DNA of 51,762 bases from Lachnospiraceae bacterium (GTDB lineage: Bacteria; Bacillota; Clostridia; Lachnospirales; Lachnospiraceae), in NCBI GenBank assembly GCA_015057615.1, contig SVEA01000016.1, forward strand, positions 1 to 51,762, written 5' to 3'. The translations under genes were made by a program, and so were the position numbers. Positions 26,085 through 35,463 of this stretch are shown in pieces. The notes under the pieces were generated by a model. That model was not told the origin of the DNA. It ran no database searches and worked only from the letters and a program-made list of their open reading frames with translations. Each line of letters starts with the position of its first letter. Within the stretch, counting starts at the first letter, position 1.

Positions 26085-28460
26085 TTACAATTCCCGCATC
26101 TGCTCCGTTAGAGATTGCTTTTTCAGGCTATTGTTAGAAACGTAAGAAATTGCAATTTGTATCATCAGAAATACGGCTATAAATAGGATCGCCTGCACTA
26201 GAGGAAAATGGTAATTGATATAGGAAACCTCGGAGAAATGACTGATGCCTTTGCATAGCAGCCAGCCCAATCCGGTGCCTGCCGTAAGGGTAGCGATAAT
26301 CGTACTCAGTGTATAAATCATTCCTTCACTTTGCAGCATACAATTAAGCTGCCTGTTGCTTAGACCGATAGCCTGCAGCACACCAAGCTCCTGCCTGCGG
26401 GACAGAATATTCGTAACGGTAGTATTCACAAGGTTGATGATTCCGAAAAAGGTTACTACAAGAACAATTGCATACAGAATAAATGAGTACGTCTGAGCTT
26501 CAACACTTTTTTCGATGATAATATCATCCAGAATATCCAGCTGGAAGAATGGATTAGAAGCCGCAATCGTACGAAGCTCCGCTTTAACGCTGTCTTTCTT
26601 TTCCGGTTTGGTAGCGATGGAAAATTGACTATTGATGTTCCTATCCATGATGTTTTGCAGAGCCTCTTCCGGCATTAAAAAAGAGCCCTCCTTTAGCCTT
26701 GCATCCATTACGCCCAAAACTGTGTATTCTTTTTGTACCATGCCCCCGGCAGTATAAAACTCAAACGTGAGTTTATCCCCTGCAATGGGCTCCTTCCCAT
26801 AAATTTCTTCAAATACGCTAGCTACCATCACAATTATGCCGTTTTGTTCCATGCACTGGCGATAATCACATGTTCCGGATTGTAATTTACTGTTGATACG
26901 ATCGGTTTCATTTTCAGAAAACCCGGAAACGAAATCCCCGCCCCTTGTTCCATCAGGAAATGTATAATGAATTTTGGTTGCTTTCTCAATTTGGACATCC
27001 GTAACACCATCGATTTCCAGTATCGCATGTTTCATGGATTCATTCAGTGGATTATCCTGCTGGATGCGGCTGATTGCATACCCGTCCGAATTATTGCTGT
27101 TCTTACTCGTCAGGGAAAGTTGAAACTCCCCATAAGAAAAGAGCTCCCCCCTTGCCATGGTTTCCGCAGACAAAGAACTGCTATAAGAGGCTGCACACAT
27201 CAGCAAAACACCGCTGAATCCAAGTGATAAGAGCGTCAGAACAGATTTTTTACGGTTGCGTGAAAAATTCATTACGGCCAGATGAAGGGGAGTGATCCTT
27301 CGGTGTATCTTTTTTGTTTTTACAGCTTTCATCCGATTGGAAGCTGCAGAATATCGTATCGCCTCCACCGGAGAAGTGGCAGCTGCAATCTTCATAGGTC
27401 TGCGGATTGCAAGAGAAACTATGATAAACGTCAATATGGCAGTCGTAAAGCAGACCTTCCCTGCATTTGTTATGTTCCAGCCCTTCGGTACAATCGCCGC
27501 TGCCAGCAGACATGCGACAAGCAATCCAATCGGAATGCCAACCAGAGAAAGATAATATCCTTCTTTTGAAACCAGCTTTTGGATTTGCTTTTTTGTCATT
27601 CCAATGGTACGTAATTGTCCGTATTCCCGAACCTTTCCTGTAACAGAAATGTAAAAAATACTGTAAATTACCAACACAGACGCAAACGCTACCACTACAG
27701 CGATCCCAGCCATAATAAGAAGATTTCCACCACGGATTGGCTCAATGGCGTTAAAGTACCGATAACTCATGGATACATCTTTCCGGGCGATACCATGACG
27801 CTGTGCAACATTATAAATGGCGTTTTCCAACGTATTTGCAGACATTCCGGAAGAATCTGAAACGCGGATATAGACAATACGGGAAGCATCGTTCGCTATA
27901 AAACTGCTTTGCGAACGAATAACACTATAATTGGTAGCATCGGCACTCTTAGACTTAAACTGAATAAAGCCTGTTACATGGTACTCTTTTTCGCCGTCTC
28001 CGAAATCAAGGACTACCGTGTCTCCGATATCAGCAGTTTGTTTGATTTTTGTAAGATACGCTCTTTCGAGCATAACGTCTCTCTCTTGTTTGGGCAAATA
28101 CCCCTCCCATATAAAATTACCCAAACGGATTGTATCGTCATCTACATAGACACAATTAACCGAATAATTTTCTGTTTCTTTTTCCGAGATGGAGACGTAC
28201 TCTCCCGCTCCATCCAAAGCAGAATCAGCCTTCAATGCCGCAAGTGTTTCTTGAGACACATTCAGAAATGCGGCTTGATACATCCCGTCTATCTCATTGA
28301 TTCTTTCTTGTCTGACCCCCATGCTTATCAAAGAAATGGTTGCCATCAGACAGGCAGATATGGCAATCGTAAGAATTATAAAGATATTTCTCCGCTTGCT
28401 GGCATGCAGACTGGCTTTTGTAAGATTTTTTACTACCGCGCCGTTATTATTTTGAAACAT
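26085..28460 (-). CDS. ABC transporter permease, FtsX/MacB-like (permease 2)
   Basis: A 791-aa membrane protein. One N-terminal TM (about 27-48), a first extracellular region (about 50-240), three TMs (about 245-355), then a cytoplasmic linker and a second half with a TM (VLTLLSLGFSGVLLMCAASY), a large extracellular region and three TMs near the C-terminus (YSFILYAIVLVVTFFGIINLVNT ... ILFIAVFLMIQIAISYV). It has two FtsX domains, each with the YGQLRTIGMTKKQ or LGVLQAIGLSNRQ coupling helix. It follows the ATPase gene by 11 bp. N-terminal FQNNNGAVVKNLTKASLHASKRRNI is similar to that of permease 1, so the two are paralogues. Confidence 0.93.
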   Translation of the reverse strand: MFQNNNGAVVKNLTKASLHASKRRNIFIILTIAISACLMATISLISMGVRQERINEIDGMYQAAFLNVSQETLAALKADSALDGAGEYVSISEKETENYSVNCVYVDDDTIRLGNFIWEGYLPKQERDVMLERAYLTKIKQTADIGDTVVLDFGDGEKEYHVTGFIQFKSKSADATNYSVIRSQSSFIANDASRIVYIRVSDSSGMSANTLENAIYNVAQRHGIARKDVSMSYRYFNAIEPIRGGNLLIMAGIAVVVAFASVLVIYSIFYISVTGKVREYGQLRTIGMTKKQIQKLVSKEGYYLSLVGIPIGLLVACLLAAAIVPKGWNITNAGKVCFTTAILTFIIVSLAIRRPMKIAAATSPVEAIRYSAASNRMKAVKTKKIHRRITPLHLAVMNFSRNRKKSVLTLLSLGFSGVLLMCAASYSSSLSAETMARGELFSYGEFQLSLTSKNSNNSDGYAISRIQQDNPLNESMKHAILEIDGVTDVQIEKATKIHYTFPDGTRGGDFVSGFSENETDRINSKLQSGTCDYRQCMEQNGIIVMVASVFEEIYGKEPIAGDKLTFEFYTAGGMVQKEYTVLGVMDARLKEGSFLMPEEALQNIMDRNINSQFSIATKPEKKDSVKAELRTIAASNPFFQLDILDDIIIEKSVEAQTYSFILYAIVLVVTFFGIINLVNTTVTNILSRRQELGVLQAIGLSNRQLNCMLQSEGMIYTLSTIIATLTAGTGLGWLLCKGISHFSEVSYINYHFPLVQAILFIAVFLMIQIAISYVSNNSLKKQSLTEQMREL

Positions 28461-28471
28461 TTTTTGCCTCC

Positions 28472-29137
28472 TTACGAAACAATTCTTCCATCCTCAATGC
28501 GAATAATCCGATCAGCAAGCTGGGCGATTTCATCGTTATGGGTTATCATAACAATGGTCTGATGGAATTGCTGGCTTGTCATCTTAAGAAGCCCCAGCAC
28601 TTCCTGACTGGTCTTGCTGTCCAGATTTCCGGTGGGCTCGTCGGCAAGAATAATAGCAGGTTTCGTAGCAAGTGCCCTTGCGATGGCAACGCGCTGCTGC
28701 TGACCGCCAGACAGATTATTCGGCAGATTAAACAGCTTTTCCGCCAATCCAAGCATCCGCACGATCTGATCAATAAATTCCTTATCCGGCTTTTCTCCGT
28801 CCAGTTCAATCGGCAGGACAATATTTTCATAAACATTAAGAATCGGCACAAGATTGTAATTTTGAAAAATAAAACCGATATTCCTTCTTCTAAAAATAGT
28901 AAGCTGGTCATCATTCATTTTGGACAGTTCTTTTCCATCTACCTCCACGTTGCCGGAGGTCGGATTATCCAAGCCCCCCAGCATATGAAGCAGTGTGGAC
29001 TTGCCACTGCCCGAGGTTCCGACAATTGCAACAAATTCGCCTTGCTTCACATGCAAATGAACTCCGTCTAGGGCTTTCACAATATTCGGTTCTGTGCCGT
29101 AATATTTTTTTAATTCGCATGTCTCCAATATACTCAT
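28472..29137 (-). CDS. ABC transporter ATP-binding protein (MacB/LolD-type)
   Basis: A 221-aa ATPase complete in all motifs: Walker A GTSGSGKST (about 40-48), Q-loop FIFQNYNLVP, signature LSGGQQQRVAIARAL, Walker B AIILADEPTGNLD, and switch MITHNDEIA. It energises FtsX-type permeases that move peptides or lipids without crossing the whole membrane in one step. It is the only ATPase of this locus and may serve both permeases. Its own upstream region carries a copy of the control sequence also found upstream of permease 1. Confidence 0.96.
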   Translation of the reverse strand: MSILETCELKKYYGTEPNIVKALDGVHLHVKQGEFVAIVGTSGSGKSTLLHMLGGLDNPTSGNVEVDGKELSKMNDDQLTIFRRRNIGFIFQNYNLVPILNVYENIVLPIELDGEKPDKEFIDQIVRMLGLAEKLFNLPNNLSGGQQQRVAIARALATKPAIILADEPTGNLDSKTSQEVLGLLKMTSQQFHQTIVMITHNDEIAQLADRIIRIEDGRIVS

Positions 29138-29154
29138 AACAATCCTCCTGTTTT

Positions 29155-29280
29155 TGTTTTATATACCATTAATTCAACTAGAGCGTTTCTTAATTACCTA
29201 CTCTTATCTCTTATCATACAGGGAAAATGTCTCGCAATTATCTCAAATTTAAAATCAATTATCACAATTTCGAGACATTT
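29155..29280 (-). promoter_or_regulatory. Duplicated control region, copy A (upstream of ABC ATPase)
   Basis: It shares an almost identical block of more than 100 bp with the region upstream of permease 1. Inside are ATGTCTC (29227-29233) and GAGACAT (29272-29278), 38 bp apart, and on the minus strand a -10-like TATGAT (29218-29213) without a good -35. That arrangement fits promoters activated by a bound OmpR-type regulator. Confidence 0.7.
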
Positions 29281-29288
29281 TACATTTG

Positions 29289-31841
29289 TTATTCTGCCTG
29301 CCTAAGCTGCTCAACTACGTTAACCCTATTGTTTTTCATTGCAGCTAATAAAGGAACCAATGTCCCCACAAGAAGATAAAAAGGCAGTACGATAATTACC
29401 GGGGTCAATGTAAAAGTGAAAGTACAAAACCATATGGAATCTGTTATCGGGCGCACCAGCAGCAACGAAAAAATGGTACTAAAAATAAACGAAAGAATTG
29501 CCGCTATGATCGCATACCATAATCCCTCTAACATCAACATTTTTCTTAACTGCCGTTTGGTCATTCCAATACTCCGCATAACAGCAAACTCTTTTTGTCT
29601 GGATAGAATCCCTGTGGCAATCACATTGATAAAATTGAGCAGCCCTATAACTGCAAATATGGCGGCAAGCACCATCCCTGCAATATTGTATGTCTGTTTT
29701 GATTCATAGAAATTATCTTCTACCGTCTGTTTTGAAGTATACTTTAGTCCAGGCTCAATTTGTTCCGTATAATCCTGTAAAAACGAGTTCATCTTCATGA
29801 AATCCGCGCTTTCTCCTACATTAAAAAGATAATGCCGGGGCGGTTGTGAAGGGAAATTGTTAAGAAATTCAGAAGAAGATACCGTCAAAAATGTAGAAGA
29901 AGTAGTTGAACTATATCCTAAAACAACTCCGGAATCCATGCCTCTTTTGCAGGCAGCCCTTGCCAGGACTTCGTATTCTCTTTTCACACCATCGATTTCA
30001 AGCACAATTTTATCACCAGGATTAAATTTATAATCCTCTGCATCTACCCTATGATAGTCATTATAAAGGGAAAATTCTATGGCATACTTTCCAGTATTGA
30101 ATTTCTCCCAATCTAAGTCTCCTTCTGATACATCAAGTAATGAAAATGGGAATTTATCCATTCCATAAAACTGCATCCACCAGTCACTCTTGCCTTCTTC
30201 CGTTTTCATTCCGTTATAAGATGTGATATGTGTCAAGGTGTGTTCCACCAATTCATCTATTTTATCAGTTTCTATATCTGACTGATGATAATAGACGGAG
30301 CCTCCATCTTTAAAAGTAGATTGTTGCTGTATGGCATGAATGACGCTTTTGCTTATTCCTGATACCCTTCCAAATGGATTCCCCCTGCCGTATTGAGCAT
30401 CAGAAACAACGAAGTCACTTATGACATCCCTATCAATGAACTTTTGCAATTGAAAGCTATCTGTAAAAGTCAGTACCGAATTGATTAATACCGTACTTAA
30501 AGATATTGAGAGTAAAACCACAAAAGTTTTGCGTGGATTTCTGATAAGGTTAGATGCCGCCATTCTAAATGTTTTTGATCCGCCTTTCGACTTCTTTTGC
30601 TTTCGCTTTCCGGTTTCAACTCCGCTATATCGCATCGCTTCAATTGTCGAAATAGTTGCGGCTGTTTTAGCAGGCTTCCGAAAACTGATTAAAACGGTGA
30701 GAAGTGCAAAAATTGCAGCTCCTATGAAAACAAAAGCATTTGGCGGGGGTATAATTCCTTCATAGTTAGAAACATTCATAATAACCGGCACCAGTAATCT
30801 GCCTAAGAAGTGGCCAATCAATAATCCGATGGGGATGCCAATAACTGAAAGTATCAACCCCTGTCTGCGAACAATAATGCGTAACTGTTTCGGTGAAGTA
30901 CCAAGAGTTTTAAGCTGGCCATACAGTCGGATATCCTTCACGACTGAAATCTGAAAGATATTATAAATAATAAGATAGCCCGATATTAAAATCAGAACCA
31001 GTAAACCGGAAACAGCAAGTATCATTTTTATATCAATACCGTTGTCTTTACTTGAAATGTATACCGGGTTTACATCCGTAGCCACATATAGAGAATCGCC
31101 TAAAACAGCATCGGGATCATAGCCTGAATCTATCAGAGCCTTATTTATCTGTTCCTGCAAATTTCGATGGTTTGAAAAATCAACGTCCAAAAAGTAATTT
31201 CCTGCTCCGGAATACCCATTTTCCGGCAGTGGAATACCTGCTAACTCACGATTAATAAAATCTTTAGACACCCAAAGATAACATAAATCATCGTTTGCTT
31301 CACCATCCCAATACCCGCAAAGAGTGACCTTGCGCTGTCTTTGTTCGCCGTTTATGCTGAATACAAGTGGTATTTCTACACCTATTTCATGCGGTATCCC
31401 AAGCAAGTCCAACACAACCGTATCGACAGCAGCTTCCTCTATTGACTCAGGCATCCGGCCAGTGGTAGGTACACTGTATTTTCCTTCTGCTTCTGGCTCA
31501 TTTCCATAATCAATTTCCACCCATTGCTTAATCAGTTCATCATTCTCCGCGAGGGCAAGATATTGGCGTTCCCCAATATTTTGAAAGGAAGGGTGCGACT
31601 TAATTTTCAAAAACTGTTCTTCTGTCAAAAATTTATATCCGGTATCAAACTTTGTTCCGACTTGTCGAAGCATTTGCTGCTCCCCTGAATAAATTGCACC
31701 ATGTCCCACAGTAAAAACGGTTGTAAAAAGAATCGTCGTCAGTAGAATAGCGATAACCGCAATCATATTTCTATTGCTGCTTGCTTGCAGACATTTAAGT
31801 GATAAGCGTTTTGCTATAACATCGTTATTGTTCTGAAACAT
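29289..31841 (-). CDS. ABC transporter permease, FtsX/MacB-like (permease 1)
   Basis: An 850-aa paralogue of permease 2. Topology is the same: N-terminal TM (MIAVIAILLTTILFTTVFTVGHGA), extracellular domain, three TMs (about 275-390), a second TM (FVVLLSISLSTVLINSVLTF), a large extracellular domain, then three TMs at the end. Coupling helices YGQLKTLGTSPKQ and FAVMRSIGMTKRQ. It begins MFQNNNDVIAKRLSLKCLQASSNRN, like permease 2. It has no ATPase of its own directly attached but lies between the kinase and ATPase genes with its own promoter region. Confidence 0.93.
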   Translation of the reverse strand: MFQNNNDVIAKRLSLKCLQASSNRNMIAVIAILLTTILFTTVFTVGHGAIYSGEQQMLRQVGTKFDTGYKFLTEEQFLKIKSHPSFQNIGERQYLALAENDELIKQWVEIDYGNEPEAEGKYSVPTTGRMPESIEEAAVDTVVLDLLGIPHEIGVEIPLVFSINGEQRQRKVTLCGYWDGEANDDLCYLWVSKDFINRELAGIPLPENGYSGAGNYFLDVDFSNHRNLQEQINKALIDSGYDPDAVLGDSLYVATDVNPVYISSKDNGIDIKMILAVSGLLVLILISGYLIIYNIFQISVVKDIRLYGQLKTLGTSPKQLRIIVRRQGLILSVIGIPIGLLIGHFLGRLLVPVIMNVSNYEGIIPPPNAFVFIGAAIFALLTVLISFRKPAKTAATISTIEAMRYSGVETGKRKQKKSKGGSKTFRMAASNLIRNPRKTFVVLLSISLSTVLINSVLTFTDSFQLQKFIDRDVISDFVVSDAQYGRGNPFGRVSGISKSVIHAIQQQSTFKDGGSVYYHQSDIETDKIDELVEHTLTHITSYNGMKTEEGKSDWWMQFYGMDKFPFSLLDVSEGDLDWEKFNTGKYAIEFSLYNDYHRVDAEDYKFNPGDKIVLEIDGVKREYEVLARAACKRGMDSGVVLGYSSTTSSTFLTVSSSEFLNNFPSQPPRHYLFNVGESADFMKMNSFLQDYTEQIEPGLKYTSKQTVEDNFYESKQTYNIAGMVLAAIFAVIGLLNFINVIATGILSRQKEFAVMRSIGMTKRQLRKMLMLEGLWYAIIAAILSFIFSTIFSLLLVRPITDSIWFCTFTFTLTPVIIVLPFYLLVGTLVPLLAAMKNNRVNVVEQLRQAE

Positions 31842-31849
31842 TTTTTGCC

Positions 31850-31977
31850 TCCTGTTTTATACACCATTAATTTAACTAAAGAGCTTCGCAATTACCTGCT
31901 CTTACTCTTATCATACAGGGAAAATGTCTCGCAATTATCTCAAAATTAAAATCAATTGTCACAGTTTTGAGACATTG
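31850..31977 (-). promoter_or_regulatory. Duplicated control region, copy B (upstream of permease 1)
   Basis: Second copy of the block at 29155-29280, with ATGTCTC (31924-31930) and GAGACAT (31969-31975) at the same 38-bp spacing and the same TATGAT (31915-31910). The remainder of the 320-bp gap, 31978-32161, shows no ORF or structure I can name. The match includes the ribosome site GGAGG and a block of 30 or more bases without change. Confidence 0.72.
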
Positions 31978-32161
31978 GAGTTGCAATAACGGCTTCGATA
32001 ACACAAGGAGGCCTGCAACCATCCTTCCTACACAGAATTAAGAACAAATCATTTGTTTTGTATGCCATAATCGCTATTTGCTTATGTCTCACAAAATGAA
32101 CAACCTATCTTTCAAGCAGTGCATTATAGGAAGGCCACAGACCTCTTTGTATTTTATGTAT

Positions 32162-33205
32162 TTATGTTGCAATAACTCCTTCATTGGGAAGAAACACTGA
32201 GAAAGTGGAACCCCTGCCTAGTTCCGATTTCACATGAAGGTAGCCACCCTGTTTAGAGATAATCTCACGGCATAAATAAAGTCCAATGCCGACCCCTTCA
32301 ATCTCATGTACATCATCCTCTCGGTAAAACCGTTTGAAGATTTGTGCAAGATGCTGTTCCGGAATTCCCTTTCCTGTGTCAATAATGTCGATTTTTGTTG
32401 CCGTTTCCCAGCGTTGTGCAACTACAGAGATTTTGCCTCCGGGCGGAGTATACTTGACCGCATTATCCAAGAGGTTAAACAGAGCTTCCGCTGTCCACTT
32501 CTTATCATGCGGCACATTTAGAGAAGGATTGCAATCTATGTTAACTTCTATGTTTTTTTCCTCCGTAGGCAGGACAATTCCACTAAGGGCAAGACCTAGC
32601 GTATCATATAGCGGAGTAGATTGAATAGAGAGGGTAATAATTCCCGATTCCAACCGTGACATTTTTACCATCGCCTGCATTAAAAAGTCCAGTTTATCGA
32701 TTTGCGTTTCCATAAGTAGATGGAACTCCTGCTGTTTTTCAGGAGAAAGCCGGCGTTCCAGCAGGGTAGCGTTATACATTTTCAAGTTTGCCACAGGCGT
32801 TTTAACCTGATGGGAGATGTCGGAGATCGTTTCCTGTATCGCTTGTTTTTCTTCTTTAAGGTGATTTTTGCTATGGTTCATGATTTCATACAGACGTTTC
32901 AATTTGTGATTAAATTTACCTATCAGAGTCTCCGATTCTAACGCTAACTGAATATCTTCCTTCCCATTAACGATCTCGTCTATACAGGAATTTAACGTTT
33001 CGGAAAAGACAAGGAGCTTCTTTCGCAGTAATAGAAGCAATATTATGCCAAGAAACAGCATCAAGAGAGAGAATATAATTGCAGTACCTCTTATTACCAG
33101 ATCTCTCGTATAAAGAAATATAATGCTATGAAAGCAGGCTGTAATAACGGTAAAGACAGCTCCAACACCGATATAGATTCGATTTGTAGATAAGCTTTTT
33201 TTCAT
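32162..33205 (-). CDS. Two-component sensor histidine kinase
   Basis: A 347-aa kinase. Two TMs in the first 62 residues enclose only a very short outside loop (about 32-40), the layout of intramembrane-sensing kinases that detect peptide antibiotics through a partner transporter. HisKA with H132 (ISHQVKTPVANL); HATPase with N box LFNLLDNAVKYTPPGG, G1 DTGKGIPEQ, F box FKRFYRED and G2 GVGIGLYLCREII. Overlaps the end of the regulator gene by four bases (translational coupling). Confidence 0.95.
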   Translation of the reverse strand: MKKSLSTNRIYIGVGAVFTVITACFHSIIFLYTRDLVIRGTAIIFSLLMLFLGIILLLLLRKKLLVFSETLNSCIDEIVNGKEDIQLALESETLIGKFNHKLKRLYEIMNHSKNHLKEEKQAIQETISDISHQVKTPVANLKMYNATLLERRLSPEKQQEFHLLMETQIDKLDFLMQAMVKMSRLESGIITLSIQSTPLYDTLGLALSGIVLPTEEKNIEVNIDCNPSLNVPHDKKWTAEALFNLLDNAVKYTPPGGKISVVAQRWETATKIDIIDTGKGIPEQHLAQIFKRFYREDDVHEIEGVGIGLYLCREIISKQGGYLHVKSELGRGSTFSVFLPNEGVIAT

Positions 33206-33930
33206 CCTTCATCACCGTCCCATAAATAACCCATACCGTATACTGTTTTAATATATTTTCTATCTTTCGTTTCGATCTTATTTCTTAATCGGTTGACATT
33301 GACCGTCAGGGTGTGCTCATCCACAAAGTTCGCATCCACATCATACAATTTTTCAAGAAAAACCTGCCTCGATAAAAGAATGTTTGGATTGCTTGTAAAA
33401 ATCTTAAGTATTTTATATTCGGTAGGCGTAAAGATAACCGGCTCGTCCTTGATGGAAGCTGCCAGCTTGTCAAAATCAATAACAAGATCACCACATAAAT
33501 ATAGATTCTTATCTGCTGATTTTTCAGAGCGTTTCAAAATCACAGCTACTTTCTTTCGGAAAATATTGATATTAAATGGCTTTGTGATGTAATCGTCCGC
33601 ACCTAATTCAAATCCTGCCATTACATCACTTTCCAAATCACGGGCTGTCAGGAACACCACTGGCGTATCCTGGATTGACTTGATTTTCTTACATAGGTCA
33701 AATCCATCCCCATCCGGTAGATTTACATCCAAAATAATTAAATCGAAGGATTCACCTTGTATCTTTTCAAGAGCCGATGCTGCATCATGAACCGGTATTG
33801 CCTTGTATTCATCTAGCTCAAGATTGTAGCACAAGCCGGAATTTAACATAACATCATCTTCAACTACAAGAATTCGCTTAATTTTTATCATCTCCCGTTC
33901 TGCTTTACTTTTTTCGAACCGCTTTTGCAT
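33202..33930 (-). CDS. OmpR-family response regulator
   Basis: A 242-aa regulator. Receiver with acidic pair ED(D)25-26, phospho-acceptor D68 in LIILDVNLPDGDG, T/K switch (FLTARD; DDYITKPF). The C-terminal winged helix has FTPTEYKILKIFTSNPNILLSRQVFLEKLYD and DEHTLTVNVNRLRNKIE...IKTVYGMGYLW. The first 14 residues are an extension; a start at MIKIKRILVVEDD is possible but its ribosome site would be too close. First gene of the locus. It probably activates the duplicated control regions at 29.2 and 31.9 kb. Confidence 0.95.
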   Translation of the reverse strand: MQKRFEKSKAEREMIKIKRILVVEDDVMLNSGLCYNLELDEYKAIPVHDAASALEKIQGESFDLIILDVNLPDGDGFDLCKKIKSIQDTPVVFLTARDLESDVMAGFELGADDYITKPFNINIFRKKVAVILKRSEKSADKNLYLCGDLVIDFDKLAASIKDEPVIFTPTEYKILKIFTSNPNILLSRQVFLEKLYDVDANFVDEHTLTVNVNRLRNKIETKDRKYIKTVYGMGYLWDGDEG

Positions 33931-33966
33931 TCTTCGTTTGAACCTTTGCCTCTTAATGACGGCTTG

Positions 33967-33990
33967 TCATACATATATATCATCAAGCAT
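33967..33990 (-). CDS. Seven-codon leader ORF upstream of the response regulator
   Basis: ATG CTT GAT GAT ATA TAT GTA TGA has a strong GGAGG five bases or so upstream (33998-34002), stronger than that of the response regulator gene itself. It could be a translated leader that tunes expression of the two-component genes, or a start whose original gene has been lost. No conserved attenuator hairpin follows. Confidence 0.35.
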   Translation of the reverse strand: MLDDIYV

Positions 33991-34022
33991 TTTGCTTCCT
34001 CCGTGATATACCTTTCTTCTTC

Positions 34023-34050
34023 AGTATATACACAAAGCGAGTAAAATCAA
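34023..34050 (-). promoter_or_regulatory. Promoter of the two-component operon
   Basis: On the minus strand TTGATT (34050-34045) and TATACT (34028-34023) are 16 bp apart, giving a start near 34016, upstream of the leader ORF and the response regulator gene. Between it and the hairpin at 34151 nothing else is evident. Confidence 0.55.
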
Positions 34051-34150
34051 GCTTACGATTTTAATTCAGACTTTACACCTTATGTGGTTGTCCAGGAATC
34101 GAAACTCAAAAACGATTAATTTGTTATCCAAATTCATTTCGTTTCTTCCA

Positions 34151-34197
34151 TAATATAATATAGCACATGCGAAAGCCGCATGTGCTATATTATATTA
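34151..34197. terminator. Perfect 21-bp hairpin
   Basis: Bases 34151-34171 and 34177-34197 are exact inverted copies with a 5-nt loop, GC in the middle (GCACATGCG) and AT outside. The T-rich side (TTATTTTCTTAAT) is on the plus strand, although the nearest gene ends on the minus strand. It may terminate in both directions or protect the lipoprotein message. Confidence 0.6.
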
Positions 34198-34303
34198 TTT
34201 TCTTAATACTTGTTAACAAAACAATCTAGTTTAATGGAGCAAAGTTCATTCTCAACAGCTCATGATGAACCCTGTTTATCCCCTTTTACCTCCATTCAAT
34301 TTA

Positions 34304-35116
34304 CTACTTCTCCGTGATGTAATCATGCCAGATGATACCATCTTTATTTTCCTGTTCATCGCTGTACTTTATGAAATCTTCTTCCGGGACTTCCTTGTCT
34401 CCAATATAATAATGAATTACAAATTCTTCTCCTGATGAATCTGATTGACTGTATGCGGCTACAATTTCTTTCGCCTTTTCCTCATCAAAGGAAAGATGTA
34501 AATAATAATTATCCGCCGCACCATTCGATCCGATATAGATACCATCGGCATTTGGATCCTCAAATCCCCGGTAAACAAAAGAAAAACTGAATACTTTCCC
34601 GTTATCGTAATGCAGGACTTTATACCAACCATCCCCGCCATTTGCCATTTCCACCAAAGCTTCCGGCTGTCCGTCATTATCCATGTCTGCGAATGCATAC
34701 CGGACGATCTGAAGGGGTTTTTCAAACTGATATCCCAGAATATCCATTACTTCATCAAGATAATAGGTATTGCCCGTCTTAAGACCATCATAATAAGAGT
34801 TTCCTTCGATAGACCCTTCCGTTATAGTCTCCTCCAGACTAAGGGCACGAATCAGTGCGTCTAAAGCTTCCGATGATTTCCAGTCTTCATATCCGGTTAT
34901 CTTCCTCGTATCCTGTGTTTCATCCTGACTCGGTTCCTCCTCTTTTGGAGCCGGTGTCTCTGACACGGCTGGGGCATGGGGTTCCTCTTTCTCCGTTTGC
35001 TCCGATAAAATGTCTTCCGACGCTTTTCCCAGCGACGTCGAGATGGGAGCACTTGTACTGCAAGCGCAAAGACTTAAACTAATCCCTATACATGGCAACA
35101 ATTTTCTTATTTTCAT
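34304..35116 (-). CDS. Lipoprotein of unknown function
   Basis: A 270-aa protein exported as a lipoprotein: MKIRKLLPCIGISLSLCACSTSAP, lipobox LCAC with Cys19 as acceptor (or C17). A disordered acidic/Pro linker (KEEPHAPAVSETPAPKEEEPSQDET) leads to a domain with FADMDNDGQPEALVEMANGGDGWYKVLHYDNGKVFSFSF, a D-rich repeat like those of integrin/FG-GAP-type or lipoprotein domains common in Lachnospiraceae. Not otherwise recognised. It resembles, in its DxDxDG motif, the lipoprotein at 36209-37072. Confidence 0.8.
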   Translation of the reverse strand: MKIRKLLPCIGISLSLCACSTSAPISTSLGKASEDILSEQTEKEEPHAPAVSETPAPKEEEPSQDETQDTRKITGYEDWKSSEALDALIRALSLEETITEGSIEGNSYYDGLKTGNTYYLDEVMDILGYQFEKPLQIVRYAFADMDNDGQPEALVEMANGGDGWYKVLHYDNGKVFSFSFVYRGFEDPNADGIYIGSNGAADNYYLHLSFDEEKAKEIVAAYSQSDSSGEEFVIHYYIGDKEVPEEDFIKYSDEQENKDGIIWHDYITEK

Positions 35117-35343
35117 CTGTCATTTCTCCTTCTTATTCTGTCTTCCGCCGAACCGTAATTCGTTTTATCATTACCACTGTTTTATATACCTTGAGAATAC
35201 AATAGTGATGTCAAATACGCCTTCTATCCCCTTAATGGCTGAGTATATTTATAAATAATTATGATATCGGCAACTGTTATTACAAATTTACAGTATACTC
35301 TGACATTTTTCAATTTTCAATACGAAATAGTATTATTTACCTG

Positions 35344-35463
35344 TTATAATTGATATGTATATTTGATAAATAACAGAATCTCTGCAAAAGTTTCTTCTGC
35401 TGCTTCAAAGGATAAATCTTTGGGATATGACACTAGGATTAATATAATTCCTTTATCAGCCAA
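35344..35463 (-). other. Coding-like remnant downstream of the membrane protein gene
   Basis: Directly after the TAA of the membrane protein, in the same frame, 39 codons stay open: LADKGIILILVSYPKDLSFEAAEETFAEILLFIKYTYQL then stop. No ribosome site is present. The composition looks like the end of a real protein, so it may be a fragment of a lost gene or an old extension. The other part of the gap (35117-35343) shows no gene. Confidence 0.3.
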
